Shown one piece after another: positions 25,748 to 34,104 of a stretch of DNA of 43,584 nt. How positions within the stretch are numbered: the stretch's first letter is position 1; every line of letters starts with the position of its first letter. The stretch comes from an uncultured Oxalicibacterium sp. (GTDB lineage Bacteria > Pseudomonadota > Gammaproteobacteria > Burkholderiales > Burkholderiaceae_D). The position numbers were made by a program, and so were the translations under genes. The stretch is taken from assembly GCF_913776015.1 (NCBI RefSeq), contig NZ_CAJYMD010000038.1, positions 1-43,584 on the forward strand. The letters run 5' to 3'. The notes beneath the pieces are model-generated. The model did no database searches, had not been told where the DNA came from, and was given only the letters and a program-made list of their open reading frames with translations.

Positions 25748-26424
25748 CTGCATCCAACAATCCAATAAAAATGACTGAATACATCGAAACAGAATGGCAA
25801 GCGCGCCTGATCGCAATCGCGGCAAGCGAAGCACAGGACGATGGTGCACACGACCTCAATCATTTGCAACGCGTGTGGAAAGCGGCACGCACGCTACTGG
25901 CTGATTATCCGCAAGCAGATGTGCTCGTCGTGCAGGCTGGCTGCTATCTGCACGATATCGTCAACCTGCCGAAGAATCATCCTGATCGTGCGCATGCTTC
26001 ACGGCTTGCTGCGGAACGTGCGCGCGATCTACTGTGTGATGCCGGTTTTCCGAAAGAGAAGCTGGATGCGGTTGCACATGCAATCGAAGCGCACAGCTTC
26101 TCTGCCGGCATCAAGCCACAAACCATCGAAGCGCAGATCGTGCAGGATGCCGATCGCTTGGATGCACTCGGTGCCGTCGGTTTGGCCCGACTTTTCTATA
26201 CGGCGGGCCGCATGGATTCTGCACTTGCTCATACCGATGATCCCACCGGCTTGCGACGATCGCTCGATGACCGTCGCTATGCACTCGATCACATCGAAGT
26301 CAAACTCGCCACTTTGCCCGCCACCATGCAAACCGATGCCGGACGACGCATGGGAGAACAGCGATTGGCATGGTTGAGGGAATTTCGTTCAACATTCGTC
26401 GCAGAATGGTCGGCACCGACGTAA
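25744..26424 (+). CDS. yedJ: HD-domain phosphohydrolase, YedJ-like
   Basis: A 226-residue soluble metal-dependent phosphohydrolase. The HD-fold residues are visible: HDLNHLQRVW (first His), CYLHDIVN (HD pair), AIEAHSFSAGI and DADRLDALGAVGLARLF (final Asp). Similarity to E. coli YedJ runs through the chain, including KNHPDRAHAS and DDRRYALDHIEVKL. The true substrate of this family is not established. The ATG at 25744 overlaps the channel stop (ATGA), suggesting co-translation. A second in-frame ATG follows nine codons later. Confidence 0.88.
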   Translation: MTASNNPIKMTEYIETEWQARLIAIAASEAQDDGAHDLNHLQRVWKAARTLLADYPQADVLVVQAGCYLHDIVNLPKNHPDRAHASRLAAERARDLLCDAGFPKEKLDAVAHAIEAHSFSAGIKPQTIEAQIVQDADRLDALGAVGLARLFYTAGRMDSALAHTDDPTGLRRSLDDRRYALDHIEVKLATLPATMQTDAGRRMGEQRLAWLREFRSTFVAEWSAPT

Positions 26425-26599
26425 GAACCGGTCATACGACTCGCGCGAACAGGCATCACACCGTTTCATGACTTTCAGCAAGTTCGCGACGGGAAGCCTT
26501 GAGCAGCACTTCCTTCACGGCTAGCCGCACGCAGAAGTAATGTGAAATAACGTTTGAGAACGATCGCAGGGTAATGAAGACATGCTCCGCGATGTCGCG

Positions 26600-27145
26600 T
26601 CAGGTAGTCATGATGCCCGCTTTGAAGAGATCCAGCATGCGTAGCACGCCGTGCTTGCGCTCTTCAAACGTCTCACGTTGTGTCACGCTCACGATGACAT
26701 CCAAAAGGTAATCGAGATCCTGTGAAGTGATATCTGCGCGCACAAGTTTACAAGCCTTGGCGTGTTGCAGTAGCGGCTCCATCAACTTGAGGACGCGCAT
26801 GCGCATCGCCATGAGTTGCGGATGAAGAGCACGGTCATTACGCAAAACGTCGGTCATCCCGGCGTTATGACAGTGGCTGACCGCCATTTCTTCAAGCACC
26901 AGGAACAAGCCATCCGGCTCTTCGCTGACGTTTTCGACAAACACTTCAAAGTCAGCTAATTGGCTTTCGTAGATTGCAATGCCCAGTGCCTGCCTATCCT
27001 TGAAATTCCGATACAGCGTCGTACGGCTGACGTTGGCTGCCTGCGCGATCTCTTCCAGCGGAATATGAAAGCCCTTTTCGGCAAAGAGCCTTTCTGCCGC
27101 CAGCAAGAGCGCTTCGCGATTGTTGATTCCGTCTATACGCTTCAT
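26600..27145 (-). CDS. TetR-family transcriptional regulator
   Basis: A 181-residue repressor-type protein. The N-terminal helix-turn-helix is AERLFAEKGFHIPLEEIAQAANVSRTTLYRNFKDR (about 17-51), the standard TetR pattern. The C-terminal half is an all-helical ligand and dimer domain. It starts only 2 nt after the NADH dehydrogenase stop on the minus strand, so the two are one operon. A 7-2-7 palindrome upstream of that operon is a likely binding site, implying autoregulation and control of ndh. The inducer is unknown. The same frame stays open for 47 codons past the TGA. Confidence 0.9.
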   Translation of the reverse strand: MKRIDGINNREALLLAAERLFAEKGFHIPLEEIAQAANVSRTTLYRNFKDRQALGIAIYESQLADFEVFVENVSEEPDGLFLVLEEMAVSHCHNAGMTDVLRNDRALHPQLMAMRMRVLKLMEPLLQHAKACKLVRADITSQDLDYLLDVIVSVTQRETFEERKHGVLRMLDLFKAGIMTT

Positions 27146-27147
27146 CG

Positions 27148-28443
27148 CTAGTCCAGACGGATGGTTGGACGAACCAGACGGTTAAGTTGATCGACCATCC
27201 ATAGCGCACTTCCGCGCCAGAAGCCATGCAAGTTGGATTGATGGCTGCGATACAGCATGGCGTGACTCAGTTGCGCCAGTTTGCCCCGAATGTATCCATC
27301 CTTGAACAAGCCGAACTGGCCAAGCGATGCATAGGCATCGTATTCGCCAAGGGAAACGAGAGCGCCAAGATTCTGATACTTGAAGGTTGGCACCGCTTTT
27401 CCTTCCAGCTTTTTCGACAGATTGCGTATCAGATACGTCGCCTGTTGATGTGCGACCTGCGCCGTTGGGGGAAGCGCGCGTGCAGCACCATCCAGTGTCA
27501 GGGAAGAACAATCACCGATCGCATAAACAGACGGATCCTTGGTCGTTTCCAGATACGGATTGATGACGAGTTGATTGTTTCTGGTCGTTTCCAATCCATC
27601 CAGTCCGGAAAGCACTTGTGGCGCTTTGACACCCGCCGCCCACACCAGCATGGTCGCTGCAATACGTTCGCCATCCTGTATGCTCAGGCCATGTTCATCC
27701 GCCGCTGTCACACGTGTATTGGTCAGCACTTTTACACCCAGCAATTCCAGCTTTTCCTGCACTGCTTTCGAAATCGCTTCCGGGAAGGCATCCAGTAGAC
27801 GTGGACCACTCTGGATCAGGGTAATACTGATCCTGCTTCCCAAACCATGGGCTCCATAGCTTTCCGCAATTTCCGTCAGTCGGATCAATTCGGCAGCCAG
27901 CTCCACACCGGTGGCGCCACCACCCACAATTGCAATCGATAACTGCTGATCAAGACCCAGACATTGGAACATGCGCAACCGAACTTCGCGATTGAAAGCG
28001 TCTGCCTGAATACGTGAATCAATCATGTAGCAGTGTTCTCTCACTCCGGGTGTGCCGAAATCATTCGCTTCACTGCCGAGCGCCAGAATCAATGCGTCAT
28101 ACGCAATCGACCGTTCAGGGACGAGTAGGCGACCATCCGGTGCTTTCAGCTCCTTGACCAGCACCTTCTTCAAGCTACGGTCAATACCCTTCAGTTCTCC
28201 CGGCTGATAAATGAAACCGCAGTCGCGCGCCTGCGCAATATAAGTCGTCTGTTGTTGGGAAATATCGGTAGTTCCTGCTGCAATGGTATGCAGCATGGGT
28301 TTCCAGACATGGGCCGAGTCCCTGTCCAATACCGTGATATCAAAGGCGTTTTGCCTGCTCCGTTTACTTTGCCTGCCCAAGGCGCTTGCCACACCTAACC
28401 CCGCAACACCGCCGCCTACGATCACAATCTTTTGTCGCACCAT
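27148..28443 (-). CDS. ndh: Type II NADH dehydrogenase (NDH-2), FAD-dependent
   Basis: A 431-residue peripheral-membrane flavoprotein that passes electrons from NADH to quinone without pumping protons. The FAD-binding Rossmann motif IVIVGGGVAGLGVASALG is at the N-terminus. The NADH-binding motif SIAIVGGGATGVELAAEL is near the middle. VYAIGDCSSL and AQVAHQQATYL in the last third are standard for NDH-2. The last about 60 residues carry aromatic/basic patches expected for membrane attachment. The ATG at 28443 gives a typical start just before the FAD motif; a TTG at 28476 is in frame. It is followed by its presumed TetR regulator. Confidence 0.88.
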   Translation of the reverse strand: MVRQKIVIVGGGVAGLGVASALGRQSKRSRQNAFDITVLDRDSAHVWKPMLHTIAAGTTDISQQQTTYIAQARDCGFIYQPGELKGIDRSLKKVLVKELKAPDGRLLVPERSIAYDALILALGSEANDFGTPGVREHCYMIDSRIQADAFNREVRLRMFQCLGLDQQLSIAIVGGGATGVELAAELIRLTEIAESYGAHGLGSRISITLIQSGPRLLDAFPEAISKAVQEKLELLGVKVLTNTRVTAADEHGLSIQDGERIAATMLVWAAGVKAPQVLSGLDGLETTRNNQLVINPYLETTKDPSVYAIGDCSSLTLDGAARALPPTAQVAHQQATYLIRNLSKKLEGKAVPTFKYQNLGALVSLGEYDAYASLGQFGLFKDGYIRGKLAQLSHAMLYRSHQSNLHGFWRGSALWMVDQLNRLVRPTIRLD

Positions 28444-28475
28444 CTTGATCACTCTCAAAGGTTGTTTGTAAGGCA

Positions 28476-28504
28476 ATCATAGCGCAAACGTACACTTGTG
28501 TACG
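28476..28504 (-). promoter_or_regulatory. Predicted promoter and TetR operator of the ndh-tetR operon
   Basis: A perfect palindrome CGTACAC-TT-GTGTACG (28489-28504, 7-bp arms) lies 45 nt upstream of the ndh ATG. A TATGAT -10 hexamer reads on the minus strand at 28481-28476, 7 nt downstream of it. The palindrome therefore covers the -10/-35 spacer and much of the -35, the normal position for a TetR-type repressor. The -35 itself is poorly conserved. Binding by the operon's own TetR is inferred. Confidence 0.7.
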
Positions 28505-28591
28505 GATAAAAGGAGGGCAATTGTGCTCCATCGAACATAGCCTGGCTGCCGGTCGCCAATGCGAAGTCATTGTTTGCCCGCCGACATAAAG

Positions 28592-28625
28592 AAAAACGCC
28601 GCAACGAAAGCTTTTCGTAGCGGCG
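28592..28625 (-). terminator. Rho-independent terminator of the epimerase gene
   Basis: On the minus strand, outer stem CGCCGC / GCGGCG (28597-28602 with 28620-28625) and inner stem ACGAAA / TTTCGT are separated by one A/A mismatch. A T-run follows (A5 on the plus strand at 28592-28596). It lies about 67 nt after the epimerase stop. Confidence 0.85.
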
Positions 28626-28691
28626 CTCACATGAAACAAAACAAGGCCTATTCCCCAAAGCCTGCCTGATGAAAATCAGTTTTACATTAGG

Positions 28692-29618
28692 TTAGGTGAC
28701 CGACAGCACCTGACTGCCGATCCAGCTTTCTCCCGGCTGCAGGATCACTGGGGCCGAAGCACAAGCAGCTTCCACGCACAACATCTGCTGCCAGTCCGCA
28801 TCGGGCATATCGCTCAGGGTCTGCACGAGTTCGGGGCCGGGATTCCACACTACAGTATCGGTGAAACCAGTCTTGCCAATTTGCAGCGCGGGCTTGCCTT
28901 CTTCCACGAGTTGCAGAGAGGCTGGTGGCGACAGATAGACCCGGTCGAGTTCTGCGCCGATACGCACGACGGGATCGGGATCGATAACTTCGATATTGTC
29001 GGCAGTCGCATCCTGATAACGCGTGCCCTGCAAACCAAGCAGTTCTGTCTTACCAATGTCATCCACATGCAGATAGCTGTGCAAAGCACCGGTAAAAGGC
29101 CACGCCTGCGTATCCGCATTCGTGACTTGCAAGGTGATGACCAGCCGGCCGCTTTCCAGTGTCACGGTCAGTTGTGCCACAAAGGCATACGGCCAGATGG
29201 AACGCGTACGTGCATCGTCTCGCAGACTCAGGACGACCGTACTCCGTTCGGCATGATGATTGACGAGCGATTCGATCGTCCAGGGCAAGGCGCGTGCGAA
29301 ACCATGTTTGAGAATCTGGCCACGCACCGAAAACTGTGGGAAGCAAACAGGCACGCCGCCACGAATCGCCTGGGCAAGCGAGGAAGCATCGTCGATCTGG
29401 TCCTGCTTCGCACCACCGGTCTGCACCGACAGGTAAAACCGTTCGCGTCCGTCTGTCGCACGCCAGGAAAGGACCTGCGCACCCTGACGTGCAATCTTCA
29501 CTTCGCTGCCGTTACAAACCAATGTCAGGCAGGGCAAACCCAGCAGATTGTCGTGAAAGGCATCGACGGGCTCGATGGAGTGCGTGCTATCGCTTGGTGG
29601 AGCGGAAGTGGTTTGCAT
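28692..29618 (-). CDS. yeaD: D-hexose-6-phosphate epimerase / aldose 1-epimerase-like (YeaD family)
   Basis: A 308-residue cytoplasmic enzyme of the galactose-mutarotase superfamily, expected to interconvert alpha and beta anomers of glucose 6-phosphate. Family landmarks are QGAQVLSW, IRGGVPVCFPQF, HGFARALPW (catalytic His), ALHSYLHVDDI, VVWNPGP and MLCVEAACA (catalytic Glu). All match the YeaD group. I start at ATG 29618 (MQTTSAPP); upstream in-frame ATGs exist but add sequence unlike the family. It is a single-gene unit with its own terminator. Confidence 0.87.
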   Translation of the reverse strand: MQTTSAPPSDSTHSIEPVDAFHDNLLGLPCLTLVCNGSEVKIARQGAQVLSWRATDGRERFYLSVQTGGAKQDQIDDASSLAQAIRGGVPVCFPQFSVRGQILKHGFARALPWTIESLVNHHAERSTVVLSLRDDARTRSIWPYAFVAQLTVTLESGRLVITLQVTNADTQAWPFTGALHSYLHVDDIGKTELLGLQGTRYQDATADNIEVIDPDPVVRIGAELDRVYLSPPASLQLVEEGKPALQIGKTGFTDTVVWNPGPELVQTLSDMPDADWQQMLCVEAACASAPVILQPGESWIGSQVLSVT

Positions 29619-29685
29619 GGGCTTCGCTTTCTGAAAATGAGATCTCAATGCTTGCGGCATGGTAGCCGCGACGTCCTGGTGCGTG

Positions 29686-29835
29686 TCAGCGCTGAATACC
29701 CACGTCGATAACACCATACGTCTCGATACCAGACTTGCTGTTCGGCGTATTGGCATAACCGCCACAGGCAGACAGGAGGGCACAGATCAGAAGTGCACAC
29801 ACTCCCTTGACCACACGGCATTTGCTTGGTTTCAT
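29686..29835 (-). CDS. Small lipoprotein, 49 residues
   Basis: A 49-residue protein with a basic start (MKPSKCRVVK), a hydrophobic core and lipobox LLSAC (Cys about 24). A short mature tail follows (GGYANTPNS...YGVIDVGIQR). GAGGG lies 7 nt before the ATG. The ending SGIETYGVIDVGI resembles tails of short Burkholderiales lipoproteins that I remember, but no function is known to me. It ends 67 nt upstream of the epimerase start on the same strand and could be co-transcribed. Confidence 0.7.
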   Translation of the reverse strand: MKPSKCRVVKGVCALLICALLSACGGYANTPNSKSGIETYGVIDVGIQR

Positions 29836-30158
29836 TGCTGCACCCTCGTAAAAATTCTTCGTAACGGTAGACGTTTTTTTATGAACAAAATTCACCGCGT
29901 GTAGCGACATGACCGGGTCAACCGTCTGCAAGTGGATCGCGACCTGCCTGTAGTGGGCATGTGTCGTGCCGCAAGGAACGATGCGAATTGTAGAACAGGG
30001 CACGAGACGATATGCGTCGTCGGCTAAGTCGCCGGGAGCGTAACGGAACTACTACGGCATTCTGCTCATGCCCGAATCGCCCAAAATGTGAGTCGCCGCA
30101 CAGACGCTGGCTCGGTGTGAAACGATGATCGAAGCGTTCCTCACTTGCGGAGAAAGCC
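29836..30158. other. Divergent spacer between the small lipoprotein and the DUF3309 gene
   Basis: 323 nt that I read as non-coding. It must hold start signals for the lipoprotein (minus) and the DUF3309 protein (plus). I see AT-rich sequence just upstream of the lipoprotein. There is no strong hairpin, repeat or RNA gene that I can support. Confidence 0.5.
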
Positions 30159-30311
30159 ATGTCGACCATTCTTTTGATTTTGTTGATTTTGATTCTGATC
30201 GGTGTCCTGCCAACCTGGGGACATAGCCGTAGCTGGGGTTATGCGCCGAGTGGCATCACCGGAATTCTTGTGATCGTGCTACTCGTCATGTTGCTGACTG
30301 GCCGCATCTAG
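30159..30311 (+). CDS. DUF3309 family small membrane protein
   Basis: A 50-residue protein of the DUF3309 family. A first membrane span (ILLILLILILIGVLP) is followed by the diagnostic loop TWGHSRSWGYAPSG and a second span ending in GRI. The W-x-HSRSWGY-x-PSG core is unmistakable. GGAGA lies 7 nt before the ATG. Members are widespread in Proteobacteria and of unknown function. It is monocistronic and ends in a strong terminator. Confidence 0.92.
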   Translation: MSTILLILLILILIGVLPTWGHSRSWGYAPSGITGILVIVLLVMLLTGRI

Positions 30312-30384
30312 CGGTAAAACTGTAATGGTCCGTATGCGATGCGACATAATCGTACGACATGGCATATTGGGCAAAAATAAAAAT

Positions 30385-30411
30385 GGCGCGCAATGCATGC
30401 GCGCCTTTTTT
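30385..30411. terminator. Bidirectional rho-independent terminator
   Basis: A perfect 7-bp GC stem, GGCGCGC / GCGCGCC (30385-30391 with 30399-30405), is followed by T6 on the plus strand. It is preceded by an A-rich run that gives T residues on the minus strand. It sits between the convergent ends of the DUF3309 gene and the phosphodiesterase gene and can serve both. Confidence 0.88.
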
Positions 30412-30425
30412 ACTCACGGCACTAT

Positions 30426-32222
30426 TTAACTAGCGACAGGCGATTCGGATTTCCACTTAAGAAATTCTCCAGGTAACAGCGGTTGAGAGAAAAAGTAACC
30501 TTGCGCTTCATTGCAACCCATCTCCTTCAAGCATGTCAGGATTGCTTCGCTTTCCACTCCCTCAGCAACCACGGTGTATTCGAGTTCGTGGGACATTTTG
30601 ATCATTGCCAGCACCAAGGCGCGTTGCCTGTCATCCTTCGATAAATCCTTGACGAAGGTCCCATCAATCTTGAGAATCTGCGCAGGTAATTTCTGCAAAT
30701 AGGCAAGGCTGCTATAGCCCGTTCCAAAATCGTCTATGGCAATGCGGATACCATACGCAACGATACGATTCAAGGCGTGATGTGCCTCGACCGGCTTCGT
30801 CATCAAGGCACTCTCGGTGATTTCAAGTTCGACGCAAGTCGCATCCACACCATATCGCTCGATGGTGTTGAAAAGGTTCTGTGCAAAGCCTGGCTCGAGC
30901 AAATTGACAGCAGAAATATTAATCGCCAATTGCAGATGCAAGCCGGCACGTTGCCATATCCCCAGCTGCTCGATCGCCTTATTCAATACCCAAGCTGTGG
31001 TCAGATGGATCATGGCGCTATGCTCGACAATTGGCATGAATTCCGCCGGCGACACGATGCCGAGCTCGGGATCGGTCCACCGCAATAAGGCTTCAGCGCC
31101 AACACACTTGCCGGAGACAATGTCTATGCGTGGTTGATAGACAAGATGCAAACGATCCGTATGCTTGAGCGCACTAGAAAATCCATGAAGTACAGCAAAA
31201 CGGCGACGCCACGTTACATCTTGTCGTGACGAGTAAGTATTGACGCGCGAGACTAGTTCCAATGCGTCCTGTGAAGCACTATGTGCCATACGCAGGACAT
31301 CCGCGTAGGTCTGACTGCCGATGAGAAATTGCGTGATACCGAAGGATGCCGTCGTGACAAAGCGGGAGTCAACACCGTATTCGTATTCGGAAAGAAAATT
31401 GGTTAAATCATCCCTGTACGTATCACTTCCGATATCAATATCATGCGGGACAAAGAAGGCGAACTGCATCTCACCGACGTGGTAAACCTGTCTTCCGAAA
31501 GGTAGAAGGGCGCTGATCATTTCTGCCGCACCCTTGATCAAGGTATCGATATAGTCGCTTCCCATGACACGGGCGGCAATTGCCACTTCTTCAGGGCGTG
31601 CAATATTCAGTAACACCAGATCTGCCATCTGCCCCGCACTATCCCTTGCTATATCATCAAAATCCTCGCGGAATTGAGTACGATTCGGAAGACCGCTTAC
31701 AGGGTCGATACGACCGAGCGCATGACGCAGTTCGATCTGTGCCATCACCATCGCTGCCAAGTCCTGTAACGCCTTGCGCTCCTCAACGGAAATCTGCCGC
31801 GGCTCAGTCCCGAGCACACACATCGCTCCCAGACTGTAACCATCGTCGGTAATCAACGGTGCACCGGCGTAGAAGCGGATACCACGGTCAGCCAGCAAAC
31901 TGCGCGAATACGCGCCATCGGCTTGCAGGTCGCTAATCACCAGCAAATCGGATGTTTCTGCCACTTGCGCGCAAGGGGCCAGATGGCGTGGAATCTGCTG
32001 ATGATCTACACCGACTCGCGACTTGAACCATTGACGATCCGAATCCGTCAGGGATATTGCAGCGATCGGTAGGTGAAAAATCTGTGAAGCCAGACGCGTG
32101 ATGCGGTCGAACGCTTCGCTCGGCGGTGTATCGAGCAAATTAAGGCGACGCAACGCCGACAGACGCAATGCCTCGATGGCAGGATCGAGCGGCAGGCAAG
32201 GCGAGGCGTTCGAGAACGACAT
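30426..32222 (-). CDS. GAF-GGDEF(degenerate)-EAL cyclic-di-GMP phosphodiesterase
   Basis: A 598-residue cytoplasmic protein. The N-terminal GAF domain (about 20-170) has RLNLLDTPPSEAFDRI, RQWFKSRVGVD and FYAGAPL. The GGDEF domain (about 175-330) is degenerate: the active site reads GEMQF, so cyclase activity is not expected. The EAL domain (about 345-590) is intact: GAEALLRW, NISAVNL, ELEITES, IDDFGTGYSSLAY, LKIDGTFV, AEGVES and AQGYFF. It should degrade cyclic-di-GMP under control of the GAF ligand. It starts 2 nt after the stop of the chemoreceptor gene, so the pair is co-transcribed and probably functionally linked. Confidence 0.93.
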   Translation of the reverse strand: MSFSNASPCLPLDPAIEALRLSALRRLNLLDTPPSEAFDRITRLASQIFHLPIAAISLTDSDRQWFKSRVGVDHQQIPRHLAPCAQVAETSDLLVISDLQADGAYSRSLLADRGIRFYAGAPLITDDGYSLGAMCVLGTEPRQISVEERKALQDLAAMVMAQIELRHALGRIDPVSGLPNRTQFREDFDDIARDSAGQMADLVLLNIARPEEVAIAARVMGSDYIDTLIKGAAEMISALLPFGRQVYHVGEMQFAFFVPHDIDIGSDTYRDDLTNFLSEYEYGVDSRFVTTASFGITQFLIGSQTYADVLRMAHSASQDALELVSRVNTYSSRQDVTWRRRFAVLHGFSSALKHTDRLHLVYQPRIDIVSGKCVGAEALLRWTDPELGIVSPAEFMPIVEHSAMIHLTTAWVLNKAIEQLGIWQRAGLHLQLAINISAVNLLEPGFAQNLFNTIERYGVDATCVELEITESALMTKPVEAHHALNRIVAYGIRIAIDDFGTGYSSLAYLQKLPAQILKIDGTFVKDLSKDDRQRALVLAMIKMSHELEYTVVAEGVESEAILTCLKEMGCNEAQGYFFSQPLLPGEFLKWKSESPVAS

Positions 32223-32224
32223 GA

Positions 32225-33862
32225 TCAGACTCCTAGCAAGGGCTGTCCTTGCATTGACAGAGAAGGTGCGGCTCCTGACGAATACGCATTAGGCGAACGC
32301 ACCGACATTGCATCGTCAACCAGCACAAAGGTTTTCACCAGACCAGACAGGGTTTCAGCCTGATCACGCAAGGATTGAGCAGCGGCCGCAGCCTGCTCCA
32401 CTAACGCCGCGTTCTGTTGCGTAGCCTGATCCATCTGCGCAACAGCCTGACTGACTGCGGCGATACCACCACTCTGCTCTTGGCTGGCAGCACTGATTTC
32501 GGCAACGACATCGGTGACGCGACGCACGCTTGCCACAACGTCTTGCATGGTGCTACCAGCTTGCGCCACCAGTTGGGTACCGGCGTTGATGTTACTGACC
32601 GAATCATCAATCAAGGTTTTGATTTCCTTTGCGGCACTGGCCGAGCGTTGCGCCAGATTGCGCACCTCGGTTGCGACGACCGCAAAACCACGACCAGCTT
32701 CACCCGCACGCGCTGCTTCGACAGCCGCATTCAATGCCAGAATGTTGGTCTGGAATGCAATGCCATCGATGACTGAAATGATTTCCACGATGCGACGCGA
32801 TGAGCCGTCAATGGTCTCCATGGTGTTGATCACCTTGTCGACCATCACACCCCCTTCGCCCGCCACTTCGGAAGCAGACAGTGCCAGTTGATTGGCTTGA
32901 CGCGCATTCTCGGCATTGAGACGTACGGTATCGGTCAGTTTGTGCATTTCGATGCTGGTTTGCTCCAGCGAAAAAGCCTGCTGTTCGGTGCGCGAAGAAA
33001 GATCGGAGTTACCCTGCGCAATATCGGAGGAGGACGACGCGATCATATCGGTCCCCGTACGAACCTGATGAACGATCGTTGCAAGATTGTCGCGCATGGT
33101 CTTGATCGCATGCAGCAAACTGCTGTGATCATTTTTCTTGGTGTGGATGACGGTGGCCAGATCACCCTCCGCAATACGGTTGGCAATCGTCATCGCATAG
33201 GCGGGTTCACCGCCAAGCTGGCGCAGCAGACCGCGTGTAATCAGAATCGCTAACAAAGCACTGATCACCAATACCACGCCAGCCAGAATCAGCACTAGTG
33301 TGATGGATTCGCTCAGCAGATTATTGGCATGCCGGGCTGCCTCGGCATTTTCTGCCTCGACCTTTTGCAGCAAGACTTCGATATCTCTGACAATCTGGCG
33401 GCGCAAGGGGCTGCATTCGGTCACGAGAAAGGTGCCATAACCTTGCATGTCACGTGCTTCACGATAAAGGCGGGGGCGCTTCAATTCATCGGCCATCTGC
33501 AACAGCCCTGCCCGAACCTTGGCAAAGTCCGCATCACTGCCGAATGCTGGCCCAAGCTCTTCCAACGCCTTCAAATAAATTGCTTTTTGCTGATCGAGGA
33601 TGTCGAGTTCCTTGCGGGCTCCTGCTTCATCCTGAAAAATGAATGCGTTGCGTGCTGCCAACCCGGTTTGCGCAAGCGCCTCACGTGTCACATATAAAGG
33701 ATCAAGCTTCTTTATCTCCACCTGGGCCTGTTGATTAACCGCTTCGGAAATCGCTGTCATGCGGAAAAGCGCAAAGACAGTGAGCGACAACATCAACAAG
33801 GTGACAGCGCCGAATCCCAAACCGAGCTTCTTGCCGATATTTAAATTACGCAGAAGTCGCAC
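32225..33862 (-). CDS. Methyl-accepting chemotaxis protein (four-helix-bundle sensor)
   Basis: A 545-residue receptor. TM1 is at about 12-33, a helical periplasmic domain of about 155 residues follows ([23 protein letters not shown]), and TM2 is at about 190-212. HAMP and the MA domain come next, with the canonical tip [23 protein letters not shown]. Methylation-helix motifs ([18 protein letters not shown]) are present. The C-terminal tail is short and lacks a CheR-binding pentapeptide. The gene is the first of a two-gene minus-strand operon with the phosphodiesterase. Ligand is unknown. Confidence 0.93.
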   Translation of the reverse strand: MRLLRNLNIGKKLGLGFGAVTLLMLSLTVFALFRMTAISEAVNQQAQVEIKKLDPLYVTREALAQTGLAARNAFIFQDEAGARKELDILDQQKAIYLKALEELGPAFGSDADFAKVRAGLLQMADELKRPRLYREARDMQGYGTFLVTECSPLRRQIVRDIEVLLQKVEAENAEAARHANNLLSESITLVLILAGVVLVISALLAILITRGLLRQLGGEPAYAMTIANRIAEGDLATVIHTKKNDHSSLLHAIKTMRDNLATIVHQVRTGTDMIASSSSDIAQGNSDLSSRTEQQAFSLEQTSIEMHKLTDTVRLNAENARQANQLALSASEVAGEGGVMVDKVINTMETIDGSSRRIVEIISVIDGIAFQTNILALNAAVEAARAGEAGRGFAVVATEVRNLAQRSASAAKEIKTLIDDSVSNINAGTQLVAQAGSTMQDVVASVRRVTDVVAEISAASQEQSGGIAAVSQAVAQMDQATQQNAALVEQAAAAAQSLRDQAETLSGLVKTFVLVDDAMSVRSPNAYSSGAAPSLSMQGQPLLGV

Positions 33863-33969
33863 AATATTTCCTTCGTTCCAATGTTATTTTCATGACAAGC
33901 AATGGCCTCCCTAAGGCCTGCTTTCTGCAGTCCGTTCAAAAGTGTCAAATAAAATACGTGCAGTTCACA

Positions 33970-33987
33970 TTTGACGAATTTGACGAA
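33970..33987. repeat. Perfect tandem 9-bp repeat TTTGACGAA x2
   Basis: TTTGACGAA occurs twice back to back at 33970-33978 and 33979-33987. It lies in the divergent promoter region between the chemoreceptor gene and the HTH-GAF regulator gene. A tandem site of this period could bind a regulator, for instance the neighbouring MerR-like protein, but this is inference only. Confidence 0.6.
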
Positions 33988-34104
33988 TATGTCGGATATG
34001 ACCAAATAGTACGAACTAAGTTTCCGCATAACAATCAAATGTTTGTCATAAATAGTTAATTCGCGCATACCATAAGCACCTTCGTCACTTCTTTGCCACA
34101 TCTC

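Noticed and set aside
33863-34104. A sigma-28 flagellar promoter for the chemoreceptor-phosphodiesterase operon
   Set aside because: I looked for the TAAA and GCCGATAA elements on the minus strand and found no convincing pair; only a TTGACA-like -35 without a good -10.
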